The notes beneath the pieces were generated by a model that ran no database searches, was not told the origin of the DNA, and worked only from the letters and a program-made list of their open reading frames with translations. A DNA stretch of 64,000 bases from positions 36,220-100,219 of the forward strand of contig NZ_JOHR01000023.1 in NCBI RefSeq assembly GCF_000719775.1, in the 5' to 3' direction. Below are positions 27,684 through 35,870 of the stretch, in pieces. Numbering within the stretch: the stretch's first letter is position 1; every line of letters starts with the position of its first letter. The position numbers and the translations under genes are program-made. The DNA is from Streptomyces sp. NRRL F-5135. Its GTDB lineage: Bacteria; Actinomycetota; Actinomycetes; Streptomycetales; Streptomycetaceae.

Positions 27684-28581
27684 GTGACAGGTACCCCTTC
27701 CGTGGCTATCCAGGGTAACACGAGAATGGGCACTTCTGAATGGCGTTTTCGCAGGTCAGGCCGTATCTCGGGGCTTGACAACAGCGACTGGAACGTGCTG
27801 CGGACGCCTTCCGGAGGGGGGTATTCGCAGGTCGGAGCCGCTGCGCGGGCGCCCCGAAACGCGCCCGTCACCCGCCGCGCGAGACCCCCCAGAAAGGGTG
27901 AACGTCCCGATTTGCCCGATTCGGTGCGCCGTACTTCCCCTACTCCGTTCGCATGTCGATCACGCATACGGTCGGAAGTGAGACGGATGCGGGACGGAAG
28001 TGCGGCGGAAGTCGTGCGGGATTCCGAATTTGATCACCGCGGGACGCGGCACGGTATTCGGAAGGAAAGTTTGTCGGCGGCGGAATTGATCACGTGGTTT
28101 ATGTGAACGGCCCGCGAAACGTCCACGCGACGCGATACCGGCGGCCATGCGAGCGGGGTGGCGGCGAGGGTGCCGAGCGGGTCGGAAGCGGGGGCGCCGG
28201 CGAGCGGGGCGCCGGTCCGGGCGGCCTCGTGGGCGCGGGTCCGGGCGGGGCGCCCGCTCGATCCCGCGCGAGGCCCGTGCGGGTGCCGTTCGGGGCCCGT
28301 GCGGGTGGCGCGCGGGGCCCGTGCGGGTGGCGCGCGGGGCCCGTGCGGGTGGCGGCAACGGCGGCCCGGCCGGGGCCCGGAGCGAGGGTGCGGCGTATCG
28401 AGGCGGGTCGGGTGCGAGGCGTCCGAGGCGGCTCGGTAACCTGATGCCCGCTGATACCGCTTTTTGTTCCACCGTCAGCTGTCGGCGCGACCTCGGCCCG
28501 GACAGGACCTGGCCGGGCCCGTCCTGAACGGTTGCGCCGCAAACGCCCGAACGTCCGTACGTCCTAGGAGTTGCCGCCGCC
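27684..28581. other. Divergent carD/lipoprotein intergenic region with 22-bp repeats
   Basis: 898 bp without a supportable gene. The central part near 28020-28110 is AT-richer and contains TTGATCAC twice (28030-28037 and 28086-28093), a likely promoter or regulator zone. From 28150 to 28400 it is almost pure G/C with tandem repeats, described separately. Confidence 0.45.
28272..28353. repeat. 22-bp tandem repeat, four copies
   Basis: GGCCCGTGCGGGTG recurs at 28272, 28294, 28316 and 28338, each exactly 22 bp apart, with spacers mostly GCGCGCGG. It looks like a minisatellite and may vary in copy number between strains. Confidence 0.85.
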
Positions 28582-29280
28582 GTGAGCCGCAGCCTTCGAC
28601 GCGGCGCCCTCGCCGCCCCTGCCCTCGTGTTCTCACTCGCCTCGCTCACCGCGTGCGGCGCCGGCAACAACGCGCAGACGCTCGGCGTCAAGCCGGACCA
28701 CGCCGCCACGTCCGTCGGGGACATCAGCATCCAGAACGCGACGGTGGTCACCCAGCCCGAGCCGAGCGCGGCGGGCCCGGCGGTCGTCACCGGCACGTTC
28801 TTCAACAGCGGCCGCAAGGCCCAGACGCTGGACTCCATCTCGCTGCCGGGCACCGGCGCCACGGTGAAGCTCAGCCCTGCCAAGGGCTCCGGCCCGATCA
28901 CCGTGCCGGCCGGCGGCTCGGTCCAGCTCGGCGGCGAGGGGAACGCCTCCGCCGTGGTCGAGAAGGGCCGCGAGGCCGCGAGGGACGGGGACGCGCAGAA
29001 GGTCGTGTTCACGTTCAGCGAGACCGGCGACATCGACCTGCGGGCCTTCGTCATCCCCGCGACGGGCTACTTCAAGGGGGTCGGCCCGAGCTCGCTGCCG
29101 ACCCCGTCCAGCTCCCCCGCCGGCTCGCCGGCGCCCGGCCAGACCGGCGCCGGGAGCGAGGAGCAGGCCGGTAACGAGGAGCAGGCCGGTAACGGGGACA
29201 AGCCGGGCCCGGGCTCGTCCCCGGATGCGGACCCGACCCCGCAGGACAACGCCGCGGGTGGCGAAGGCGAAGGCCACTGA
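28582..29280 (+). CDS. Secreted lipoprotein, DUF461/PCuAC-like
   Basis: 232 residues from GTG 28582. The lipobox is LTAC (SLASLTACGAG). A beta-rich domain follows (ISIQNATVVTQPEPSAAGPA, VVTGTFFNSG, DSISLPGTGATV, GGSVQLGGEG), as in the DUF461 copper-chaperone-like family. However, the Met/His copper ligands of PCuAC are not evident. The last 60 residues are Ser/Pro/Gly-rich with EEQAGN repeats coded by a tandem unit. Homologues sit next to phoP in Streptomyces (from memory). Function unknown. Confidence 0.78.
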   Translation: MSRSLRRGALAAPALVFSLASLTACGAGNNAQTLGVKPDHAATSVGDISIQNATVVTQPEPSAAGPAVVTGTFFNSGRKAQTLDSISLPGTGATVKLSPAKGSGPITVPAGGSVQLGGEGNASAVVEKGREAARDGDAQKVVFTFSETGDIDLRAFVIPATGYFKGVGPSSLPTPSSSPAGSPAPGQTGAGSEEQAGNEEQAGNGDKPGPGSSPDADPTPQDNAAGGEGEGH

Positions 29281-29296
29281 GCCCCGTAACACGCGT

Positions 29297-29345
29297 AGAC
29301 CGCTGTGGCGCCGCACCCGGGCAGGGTGAGGCGCCACAGCGGTCT
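29297..29345. terminator. Strong 16-bp hairpin between convergent lipoprotein and phoP genes
   Basis: The left arm 29297-29312 (ends GTGGCGCC) pairs perfectly with 29330-29345 (starts GGCGCCAC), with a 17-nt loop. It begins 17 nt after the lipoprotein stop, and phoP converges from the other side, so it can serve both. Confidence 0.85.
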
Positions 29346-29491
29346 CTACGGCTGCGCACTGCGTATGGGAGATGTACGGATGCGTGTCCGCGTCGGTACG
29401 CGGGCGAAGCGTACGGCGCGGGCGATGCGGGCGAGACGGAACGGCCTCCGGCAGGCGGCCCGGGAGATCCCGTGTCCCCGGCCCCGGTCCT

Positions 29492-29525
29492 GGCCTTGGT
29501 CGCGGCCTTGGTCGCGGCCTTGGCC
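29492..29525. repeat. 12-bp tandem repeat downstream of phoP
   Basis: GGCCTTGGTCGC is repeated about 2.7 times just after the phoP stop (29541). Noncoding. Confidence 0.7.
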
Positions 29526-29540
29526 CCGGTCTCGGTCGGC

Positions 29541-30221
29541 CTACGGCTCGAACTTGTAGCCCAGGCCCCGCACCGTCACCAGATAGCGCGGCGCCCCCGG
29601 GTCCGGTTCGATCTTGGCCCGCAACCGCTTGACGTGGACGTCGAGGGTCTTCGTGTCGCCCACGTAGTCCGCGCCCCAGACCCGGTCGATCAGCTGCATC
29701 CGGGTCAGCACCCGGCCCGCGTTGCGCAGCAACATCTCCAGCAGGTCGAACTCCTTGAGCGGCAGGTCGACCTTGCCGCCGGAGACCGTGACGACATGGC
29801 GGTCCACGTCCATCCGGACCGGGCCGGCCTCCAGGGCCGCCGGGGTGACCTCCTCGGGCTCACCGCGGCGGCGCAGGACCGCGCGGATCCGGGCGACCAG
29901 CTCCCGCGAGGAGAACGGCTTGGTCACGTAGTCGTCGGCTCCTATTTCCAGGCCGACGACCTTGTCGATCTCGCTGTCCTTGGCGGTGACCATGATCACC
30001 GGGACATTGGATCTGCCGCGCAGCTGGCGGCAGACCTCGGTGCCCGGCAGGCCGGGCAGCATCAGGTCGAGCAGGACGAGGTCGGCGCCGTTGCGTTCGA
30101 ACTCGTCGAGCCCCTCGGGCCCGGTGGTCGCGATCGCGACCTCGAAGCCCTCCTTGCGGAGCATGTAGGACAGGACGTCGCTGAAGGATTCCTCATCCTC
30201 GACGACGAGCACTCGGGTCAC
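29541..30221 (-). CDS. phoP: Phosphate-regulon response regulator PhoP
   Basis: 226 residues. Receiver domain: MTRVLVVEDEESF, phosphoacceptor in LVLLDLMLPGLPG, then VTAKDSEID and the lysine in DDYVTKPFSSREL. The OmpR-type winged helix ends VTVRGLGYKFEP. In Streptomyces, PhoP activates phosphate scavenging and represses antibiotic production when phosphate is short. It overlaps phoR by ATGA, so both are made from one message. A PHO box lies upstream of phoR. Confidence 0.97.
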   Translation of the reverse strand: MTRVLVVEDEESFSDVLSYMLRKEGFEVAIATTGPEGLDEFERNGADLVLLDLMLPGLPGTEVCRQLRGRSNVPVIMVTAKDSEIDKVVGLEIGADDYVTKPFSSRELVARIRAVLRRRGEPEEVTPAALEAGPVRMDVDRHVVTVSGGKVDLPLKEFDLLEMLLRNAGRVLTRMQLIDRVWGADYVGDTKTLDVHVKRLRAKIEPDPGAPRYLVTVRGLGYKFEP

Positions 30222-31567
30222 GGAAGGACCTCCGGGGCTGGAAGCACGGTCGGGGGATCCAGCTCATCGCTGGTCTGGGTGTCGGTGTCGGTGTGGGAGG
30301 GCCGGTCGTCGTCGTCCGGGCCGGGGGTGTCTGTGACGGTGACTGCCGTGGCTGCCGCGGCTGTGGCCGTAGCCGTGGCCGTGGCCGTGGCCGTAGCCGC
30401 ACGGCGGCGGTTCCGCTCGGCAGCCGCCTCGGGCAGCCGCAGCGTGAAGGTGGAGCCCTGGCCCTCGGAGCTCCATACCGTGACTTCCCCGCCGTGCGAG
30501 GCGGCCACGTGTTTGACGATGGCGAGGCCGAGCCCCGTACCGCCGGTCGCCCGGGAGCGGGCCGGGTCGACGCGGTAGAACCGCTCGAAGATCCGCTCCC
30601 GGTCCTTCTCCGAGATGCCGATGCCCTGGTCGGTGACGGCTATCTCGATCAGGTCCCCGCCGGTGGCGGGGACGCGCCGCGCGGCGATCCCGACGCGCGT
30701 ACGGGCCGGGGAGTAGTTGACGGCGTTCTCCACGAGATTGCCGAGGGCGGCGGCCAGCTGGCCGCGGTTGCCCCAGACGCGCAGGTCGACGGTGCCTCCC
30801 GCGGCCATGGTGATCTGTTTCGTGGACGCGGCGTGCCGGGACCGGTCGATGGCCTCGTCGACCAGCTCGTCCACCCGCACCGGCTCGGCGTCCTCCAGCG
30901 GGTCGTCGTTCTGCACCCGGGAGAGGTCGATCAGCTCCTGGACCAGATTGGTCAGCCGGGTCGCCTCGATCTGCATCCGGCCCGCGAAGCGGGTGACCGC
31001 CTCGGGGTCATCGGAGGCGTCCATGACTGCCTCGGAGAGCAGGGAGAGCGCACCGGTGGGGGTCTTGAGCTCATGGCTGACGTTCGCCACAAAGTCGCGC
31101 CGTACCGCTTCGATCCGCCGGGCCTCGGTGAGGTCCTCGACCAGCAGCAGGACCAGCCGGGAGCCGAGGGGAGCGACCCGCGCGGAGACCGCGAGGGCCT
31201 CGCCCCGGCCCGTGCCCCGCCGGGGGAGGTCCAGCTCCACCTGCCGTATCTCCCCGTCCCGCCGGGTGTCGCGGGCCATGAGCAGCATCGGCTCGACGGC
31301 GAGCTTGCCGCCCCTGACCAGCCCGAGCGCGTACGCCGCCGAGCTGGCCTTGACCACGGAGTCGCTCTCGTCGAGCACGACCGCGGAGGAGCGCAGCACG
31401 GAGAGGACGGTGTCGACGCCCGGGGGCAGTGCGGCATCCGTGTGCAGGGACGTACGGGTCGGTCTCGCCTGGTCGCGCTCGCTCCAGCGGAACGCCAGCA
31501 TGGCGATCACGCCGGTACACACCCCGGCGATCGCTGCCAATGCGGCGACAGCCGCGTTCACGTCCAT
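30218..31567 (-). CDS. phoR: Phosphate-regulon sensor histidine kinase PhoR
   Basis: 449 residues. One N-terminal membrane helix (AAVAALAAIAGVCTGVIAMLAF), then a PAS-like region (about 55-150), the phosphoacceptor H-box FVANVSHELKTPTGAL, N-box LGNLVENAVNYSP, and G-boxes DQGIGISEKD and GGTGLGLAIVKHV. The C-terminal 60 residues are an Ala-Thr alternating stretch plus an Asp/Pro-rich tail, coded by a repetitive tract at 30350-30400. This tail is likely variable. It phosphorylates PhoP when phosphate is scarce. It is divergent from phoU, with a shared promoter region. Confidence 0.95.
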   Translation of the reverse strand: MDVNAAVAALAAIAGVCTGVIAMLAFRWSERDQARPTRTSLHTDAALPPGVDTVLSVLRSSAVVLDESDSVVKASSAAYALGLVRGGKLAVEPMLLMARDTRRDGEIRQVELDLPRRGTGRGEALAVSARVAPLGSRLVLLLVEDLTEARRIEAVRRDFVANVSHELKTPTGALSLLSEAVMDASDDPEAVTRFAGRMQIEATRLTNLVQELIDLSRVQNDDPLEDAEPVRVDELVDEAIDRSRHAASTKQITMAAGGTVDLRVWGNRGQLAAALGNLVENAVNYSPARTRVGIAARRVPATGGDLIEIAVTDQGIGISEKDRERIFERFYRVDPARSRATGGTGLGLAIVKHVAASHGGEVTVWSSEGQGSTFTLRLPEAAAERNRRRAATATATATATATAAAATAVTVTDTPGPDDDDRPSHTDTDTQTSDELDPPTVLPAPEVLP

Positions 31568-31883
31568 ACAGCCAGGTTATGCGCGCCCACCGACACTCTC
31601 CCAGACGCTCGGGTGTCTCCTCCGACACTCGTCGCCCAGAGTTCACCGAGGGGAAAGTGACGGTTCACTTGGGAGGGAGGAGACGGACTCGTAGCCGCCC
31701 GAACGTGGCGAACATGGCAGCGTAGGGGCCGGATCCCGGGCGGCCACGGCCCGCGCGGACCGGGCGGACCGGGCAGACCGCGCGGCCCGGACGGCCCGGA
31801 CGGCCCGCCCCGCCCGTCGCGAGCGGGACCGTACCGAGCAGCAGGCAGCACGACGTACACGACGTACAAGAGAGGGACACCCC
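31568..31883. other. Divergent phoR/phoU regulatory region
   Basis: 316 bp. The phoR-proximal half carries the PHO box. The phoU-proximal half (31740-31810) is degenerate GGCCCGGAC and CGGACCGGG repeats. No gene seen. Confidence 0.6.
31641..31673. promoter_or_regulatory. PHO box (PhoP binding repeats)
   Basis: Three contiguous 11-nt direct repeat units: GTTCACCGAGG, GGAAAGTGACG (degenerate) and GTTCACTTGGG. The GTTCACC heptamer every 11 or 22 bp is the Streptomyces PhoP box. It lies between phoR and phoU, where autoregulation of phoRP and control of phoU are known in S. coelicolor. Confidence 0.85.
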
Positions 31884-32564
31884 ATGCGGGACGCGTACCA
31901 CGAGGAACTGGACTCGATAGGCGAGGACCTGGTCGAGATGGCCCGGCTGGTCGGTTCCGCCATCGGGCGGGCGACCACCGCCATGCTCGACGCCGACCTG
32001 AACCTGGCCGAGAGCGTGATCGCCGGCGACCAGAAGGTCGACGACCTCCAGCACGATCTGGAGGCCAGGGCCATCGCCCTGCTGGCCCGGCAGCAGCCGG
32101 TCGCGACGGACCTGCGGATCGTGGTCACCTCGCTGCGGATGAGCGCGGACCTGGAGCGTTCCGGCGACCTGGCGCAGCACGTCGCCAAGCTGGCCCGGCT
32201 GCGCTTCCCGGAGTCGCCCGTACCGCACGACCTGCACGCGACACTGCTGGAGATGGGGCAGCTCGCGCAGCGCCTGATGGCGAAGTCCGCCGAGGTGATC
32301 ATCACCAAGGACGTCGAGCTGGCGCTCCAGCTGGAGCAGGACGACGACGAGATGGACCTGCTGCACCGCACGCTGTTCCAGCACCTGATGGACGACCGCT
32401 GGAAGCACGGCATCGAGACGGCGGTGGACGTGACGCTGCTGGGCCGCTACTACGAGCGCTTCGCGGACCACGCGGTGTCGGTGGCCAAGCGGGTCGTGTA
32501 CCTGGTGACGGGCGAGCACGCGGACGAGATCCAGCCGGCGGAGACCCCGGTCGAGGGCGCCTGA
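31884..32564 (+). CDS. phoU: Phosphate signalling complex protein PhoU
   Basis: 226 residues. MRDAYHEELDSIGEDLVEMARLVG begins two homologous three-helix halves. The metal-binding E/DxxxD motifs appear as VDDLQHDLE in the first half and DEMDLLHRTL in the second, and RYYERFADHAVSVAKRVVYLVTG is the second-half signature. PhoU dampens PhoR signalling according to phosphate uptake. It is divergent from phoR across a PHO box. Confidence 0.96.
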   Translation: MRDAYHEELDSIGEDLVEMARLVGSAIGRATTAMLDADLNLAESVIAGDQKVDDLQHDLEARAIALLARQQPVATDLRIVVTSLRMSADLERSGDLAQHVAKLARLRFPESPVPHDLHATLLEMGQLAQRLMAKSAEVIITKDVELALQLEQDDDEMDLLHRTLFQHLMDDRWKHGIETAVDVTLLGRYYERFADHAVSVAKRVVYLVTGEHADEIQPAETPVEGA

Positions 32565-32940
32565 CCAACCGGCCGGGGCGGCCTGACCAACGGGCGTGGC
32601 GGCCTGACCAACCTGACAGGGCTGCCGGACAGCGCGACCGGCGGGGCCGGACGGGACGAGCCGGTCCGAGCCGGTCCGTGGCCCGTGGGCGCACAAGACG
32701 TGGCCCGTGGGCACACAAGACAATGAAATGAAACGCCGAGAACCCGGGCCTGCCGCTGACCGCCGTGGTCAGCGGCAGGCCCGGGTTCTCCACTTCGTGA
32801 TCATGTCACCGGTCTGCGACAGCGCTGTCCTGGAACGAAGACTCCGGGCCCACAGGGGTCACACCAGCCCCATAGTTATCAAGCGAGCACCGAGAAGCCG
32901 AACCGTTTCGGCCTCAACCACTGATCATCAAGGGGATCTC
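32565..32940. other. Gap after phoU: tandem repeats, terminator and promoter of the DUF4232 lipoprotein
   Basis: 376 bp. GCCTGACCAAC recurs three times about 21-22 bp apart (32560-32620). GTGGCCCGTGGGC is duplicated with its flank at 32680-32720. The strong hairpin at 32738-32790 follows. The last 150 bp should contain the promoter of the downstream gene, with AAGGGG at its ribosome site. Confidence 0.6.
32738..32790. terminator. Very strong terminator after phoU (24-bp perfect stem)
   Basis: The arms 32738-32761 and 32767-32790 are exact reverse complements (core CCCGGGCCTGCCGCTGACC), with a 5-nt loop GCCGT. It separates phoU from the downstream lipoprotein gene. The preceding 25 nt are unusually A-rich, and no U tract follows. 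Confidence 0.85.
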
Positions 32941-33630
32941 ATGTCCGGCAACCGTCGTAAGGCCTTCCTCGTCTCCGCAGCCCTCGTCGGTGGCGCCATG
33001 CTGATGACGGCGTGCCAGGACTCGGACGCGGCCACGGACACCGGCGCCTCGCAGAGTTCTCCGTCCGCCGCGCAGGCCGGCGGTGCCGCCGCCTCGTCCG
33101 GCTCGTCGGCCTCGGACAGCGGTCAGGGCACGGACAAGGGCACCGACGCGACGGGCAAGGGCACCGAGGCCGATGCCGATGCCGGGGCCGGCTCCGGCGT
33201 CGACACCGGCGACGGCAAGCGGGAGCAGGTGGAGCAGATCTGCGGCGCCAACGACATCTCCTGGAGCACCAGGTCAGAGTCCCAGGCCGGCGGATACATC
33301 CTGATCATGGCGAAGGCGAAGTCGGGGATCACCTGTTACCTGCCCGCCGAGCTTCCGACCGTCGCGTTCGGGTCCGACGGCACCGAGGCGGGCCCCGCGG
33401 AGCAGTCCGTCGGCGCGCAGGTCAAACTGAGCGGGAGCACCACCGCCTACGCCGGGGTGAACCCGAAGACCACCAACGAAGACGGTGGCAAGGAGCTGGA
33501 CAGCATCATCGTCGCCGTCGGCAACGAAGACCCCGACCCGGTTTCCCTGCCGGTCGGCACCATCACCGTCGACGAGCCGGTCGTCACCAACTGGCACACC
33601 GCCCCGGCGGACGCCGTCCCCTTCAACTGA
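32941..33630 (+). CDS. DUF4232-type secreted lipoprotein
   Basis: 229 residues, ATG 32941. Lipobox LMTACQDS near residue 25, then about 70 residues of Ser/Ala/Gly/Asp linker. The domain starts near CGANDISWSTRSESQAGGY and ends VTNWHTAPADAVPFN. It contains a Cys pair (CGANDI and GITCYLP) typical of DUF4232, a beta-sandwich anchored outside the membrane in many Streptomyces. Role unknown. Transcribed alone from its own promoter. Confidence 0.8.
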   Translation: MSGNRRKAFLVSAALVGGAMLMTACQDSDAATDTGASQSSPSAAQAGGAAASSGSSASDSGQGTDKGTDATGKGTEADADAGAGSGVDTGDGKREQVEQICGANDISWSTRSESQAGGYILIMAKAKSGITCYLPAELPTVAFGSDGTEAGPAEQSVGAQVKLSGSTTAYAGVNPKTTNEDGGKELDSIIVAVGNEDPDPVSLPVGTITVDEPVVTNWHTAPADAVPFN

Positions 33631-33856
33631 ACCGACCCGCGGCGCGCAGTCCGCGTTCGGCGCCCCGGGGCACTGCACCCCGGGGGCACTGCCCCGGAGG
33701 GCAGTGCGGCGAGCGGGGAAAGCCGAAAGGCAGGGCGTACGCGGGCGTACGGCGCGGCTTGCGCGCTTGCGCCGTGGATGCGCCGTTGCCGGAACCGCCC
33801 CTTGAGGCATGCAATGGGCCGAGGCGACACAGATGCCCGCCTTCGAGGAGGATCCC

Positions 33857-34006
33857 ATGGCCGATTCCCCCCTGACCGCCCCGGTCCGGCAAGCGCCCGC
33901 CGGAGTACCTCACCAGACCGTCCTCGCCGCCTGCGGCTGCGGCTCGGGCTGCGGCTGCGGCTGCCAGTCCGGCGGCTCCTGCCAGTGCGGCGGCAGCTGC
34001 GGCTGA
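33857..34006 (+). CDS. Small Cys-rich protein, metallothionein-like (49 aa)
   Basis: ATG 33857 is preceded by GAGGAGGATCCC, a near-perfect ribosome site, and a strong terminator follows the stop. The second half holds eight cysteines at 26, 28, 32, 34, 36, 42, 44 and 48 in the pattern CxC, CxCxC, CxC, C. Gly, Ser and Gln separate them and there is no aromatic residue. The N-terminal 25 residues are ordinary (ADSPLTAPVRQAPAGVPHQ). CxC clusters at this density suit metal-thiolate binding. A ribosomally made peptide precursor is a less likely alternative, as no modification enzyme is near. I do not recognise a named family. Confidence 0.7.
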   Translation: MADSPLTAPVRQAPAGVPHQTVLAACGCGSGCGCGCQSGGSCQCGGSCG

Positions 34007-34046
34007 CCCGCTCGTACCGGTGCCGCGCGCCGCGCCGTCACGCACC

Positions 34047-34085
34047 GTGCCCCGCCCAGGAACGTCCTTGTCCTGGGCGGGGCAC
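34047..34085. terminator. Terminator after the Cys-rich gene, convergent with the aldo/keto reductase
   Basis: Perfect 15-bp arms GTGCCCCGCCCAGGA (34047-34061) and its complement (34071-34085), 9-nt loop. Confidence 0.85.
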
Positions 34086-34111
34086 GCCGGGTTTCCGGAC
34101 CGATCGTCGTG

Positions 34112-34978
34112 TCAGGCGAGTACGGACAGATCCTCGGACGTCAGGGCGATCGACCCGGCGGCGATGTTCTCCTCCAGGTGGGCGAGGGATCCGGTGCCGG
34201 GGATGGCCAGGATGTTGGGGGATGAGGCGAGCAGCCAGGCCAAGGCGATCTGCGGGACCGTGGCTCCGTGCCGGTTCGCGACCTCGGCCATACGCTCACC
34301 GGTGAGGTCACTCAAACCGCCACCCAGAGGGAAGAACGGCACGTAGGCGATGCCCGCCTCCGCGCAGACGGCCAGGAGCCGGGGGTCGTCGCGCTTGGCT
34401 GCGTGGTAGTGGTTCTGGACGGCCGCGACGGGCGCGATCGTACGGGCCTCGGCTAGGTGGTCGGCGTCGACGTTGCTCAGCCCGAGGTGACGGATCAGGC
34501 CCTCCTCCCGAAGGGCGGCGAGCACCTCGAAGCGCGCGGCCACGGATTCGCCGCGCGGCGGGTCCCCCGCGCCACCGATGCGCAGGTAGACGAGATCGAG
34601 GCGGTCCACGCCGAGGGTTTCGAGGTTCTCCTCGACCATGGGCCGCAGGTCCGCCGGATCGGTGGTCGCGGCCAGACCGCCGTCAGGGGTGCGGGCCGGG
34701 CCGACCTTGGTGGCGATGACCAGATCGGCCGGGTAGGGGTGGAGGGCCTCGCGGATCAGGGCGTTGGCCCGGACGGTTCCGTCGCCGCTGGTGTAGAAGG
34801 CGGCGGTGTCGATGTGGTCGACGCCGAGTTCGACGGCGCGGCGCAGGACGGCACGACCGGTCTCCGGATCACGGGCCGCGCCATGGAATTCGCGGGTGGG
34901 CAGACGCATGGCCCCGAAGCCGACTCGGTTGATCGGGAGGTCGCCGCCGAGGGGGAAGTCGCGGAAGTCATCGCTCAT
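34112..34978 (-). CDS. Aldo/keto reductase
   Basis: 288 residues from ATG 34978. The AKR signature runs GFGAMRLP, VDHIDTAAFYTSGD (catalytic Asp and Tyr), LVIATKVGP (Lys) and AVQNHYHAAKRDD, with the NADP-binding end LAIPGTGSLAHLEENIAAGSIALT. The substrate-binding His of classical AKRs is replaced by the leucine-rich DLVYLRIGG (usually LxxxHxxD), so it is a divergent member. It is divergent from the LuxR-type gene (74-bp gap), which probably regulates it. Confidence 0.9.
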   Translation of the reverse strand: MSDDFRDFPLGGDLPINRVGFGAMRLPTREFHGAARDPETGRAVLRRAVELGVDHIDTAAFYTSGDGTVRANALIREALHPYPADLVIATKVGPARTPDGGLAATTDPADLRPMVEENLETLGVDRLDLVYLRIGGAGDPPRGESVAARFEVLAALREEGLIRHLGLSNVDADHLAEARTIAPVAAVQNHYHAAKRDDPRLLAVCAEAGIAYVPFFPLGGGLSDLTGERMAEVANRHGATVPQIALAWLLASSPNILAIPGTGSLAHLEENIAAGSIALTSEDLSVLA

Positions 34979-35052
34979 GGACTTGAGCTTCGACGGCGGG
35001 CCGTCCGGCCGCGAGCCCGTGGCAGCTTGCTGCCAGCGGACACAATGAACGC

Positions 35053-35706
35053 ATGACAGAGAGCGTGACCATCCGCGGCGACCTGGAACTCGTCGCCCGT
35101 ACCGAGCATCTCTTCTCCTCGGTCCGCGAGGAGTTCGTCTGTGCCGCCCGCGATCTCCACACCTGGAACCACCTCGGCGCCCGGCACGCCGCCCAGGAAC
35201 GGATGCGGAACAGCGGCGCACGGCGGGTCCGCAAGCTGTACGGTCCGGCCGCGCCGGCCGACCAGCGCACCCGCGAGCACATGTACGAGCTCGCAGGCAG
35301 GGGCGCACGGGTACGGATCGCCGCCACCGCTCTCCCGCACGAAACGATCGTCATCGACCGCAGGTTCGCCATCCTCGCCGGCGTGGACGCGCCCGGCGGA
35401 CGCGAGTACACCGTGACCACGGCACCCGCCGTGGTGGGCGGGGTCTACGCGCTGTTCGAAGCCGTCTGGGAGCACGCCACCGACCTCGGCGTCTTCCTGA
35501 GCGACGAGCCACCCCTGCTCGACACCGAGAGCCGGACGGTTCTGCGCGCGCTGGGATCCGGTGCCACCGATGAGACGGCCGCCCGGGAACTCGGCATGTC
35601 CCTGCGGACCTACCGTCGCCGGGTGGCGGAACTGCTCCACACGCTCGGCGCGGACTCCCGGTTCCAGGCCGGCGTACGCGCGGGTGAGCTGGGCCTGCAC
35701 GGCTGA
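35053..35706 (+). CDS. LuxR-type regulator with TrmB/PLD-like N-terminal domain
   Basis: 217 residues. The C terminus TESRTVLRALGSGATDETAARELGMSLRTYRRRVAELLHTLGADS is a LuxR/NarL HTH with the uncommon TYRRRV recognition helix. The N-terminal part (TEHLFSSVREEFVCAARDL, REHMYELAGRGARVRIAAT, ETIVIDRRFAILAGVDAPGG) resembles the sensor-less phospholipase-D-like effector found in many Streptomyces LuxR proteins. It is divergent from the aldo/keto reductase gene and likely controls it. Confidence 0.85.
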   Translation: MTESVTIRGDLELVARTEHLFSSVREEFVCAARDLHTWNHLGARHAAQERMRNSGARRVRKLYGPAAPADQRTREHMYELAGRGARVRIAATALPHETIVIDRRFAILAGVDAPGGREYTVTTAPAVVGGVYALFEAVWEHATDLGVFLSDEPPLLDTESRTVLRALGSGATDETAARELGMSLRTYRRRVAELLHTLGADSRFQAGVRAGELGLHG

Positions 35707-35812
35707 GGCCCGCACAGCCGAGGGGGGCAGGCCGGGCTGCCCGGTCGGCAGAAGCCGCACGACAAGAGCACGCGGCTGAGCCTACGCACGGACCAGGTGG
35801 GTGAGACGCGGA

Positions 35813-35862
35813 GAGCCGCGACGTTGAGGTTAACGCTTGCGTTAACCTCAACGTCGCGGCTC
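35813..35862. promoter_or_regulatory. Perfect 24-bp inverted repeat, probable operator of the toxin-antitoxin operon
   Basis: Arms 35813-35836 and 35839-35862 are exact reverse complements separated by TT. The centre is GTTAACGCTTGCGTTAAC. It ends 8 nt before the toxin start, so a repressor bound here would block the promoter, as HigA-type antitoxins do. The same repeat can form a hairpin in RNA. Confidence 0.75.
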
Positions 35863-35870
35863 AATGGAAA

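Noticed and set aside
26931..28106. 391-codon plus-strand frame across carD
   Set aside because: It is the antisense shadow of carD with no family features. The carD gene explains the open frame.
33640..33725. GC-rich repeated palindromic words (CCCCGGGG, GGGCAGTGC) as a functional RNA
   Set aside because: Several weak alternative hairpins can be drawn but none is dominant. Probably part of the stop region of the DUF4232 gene.
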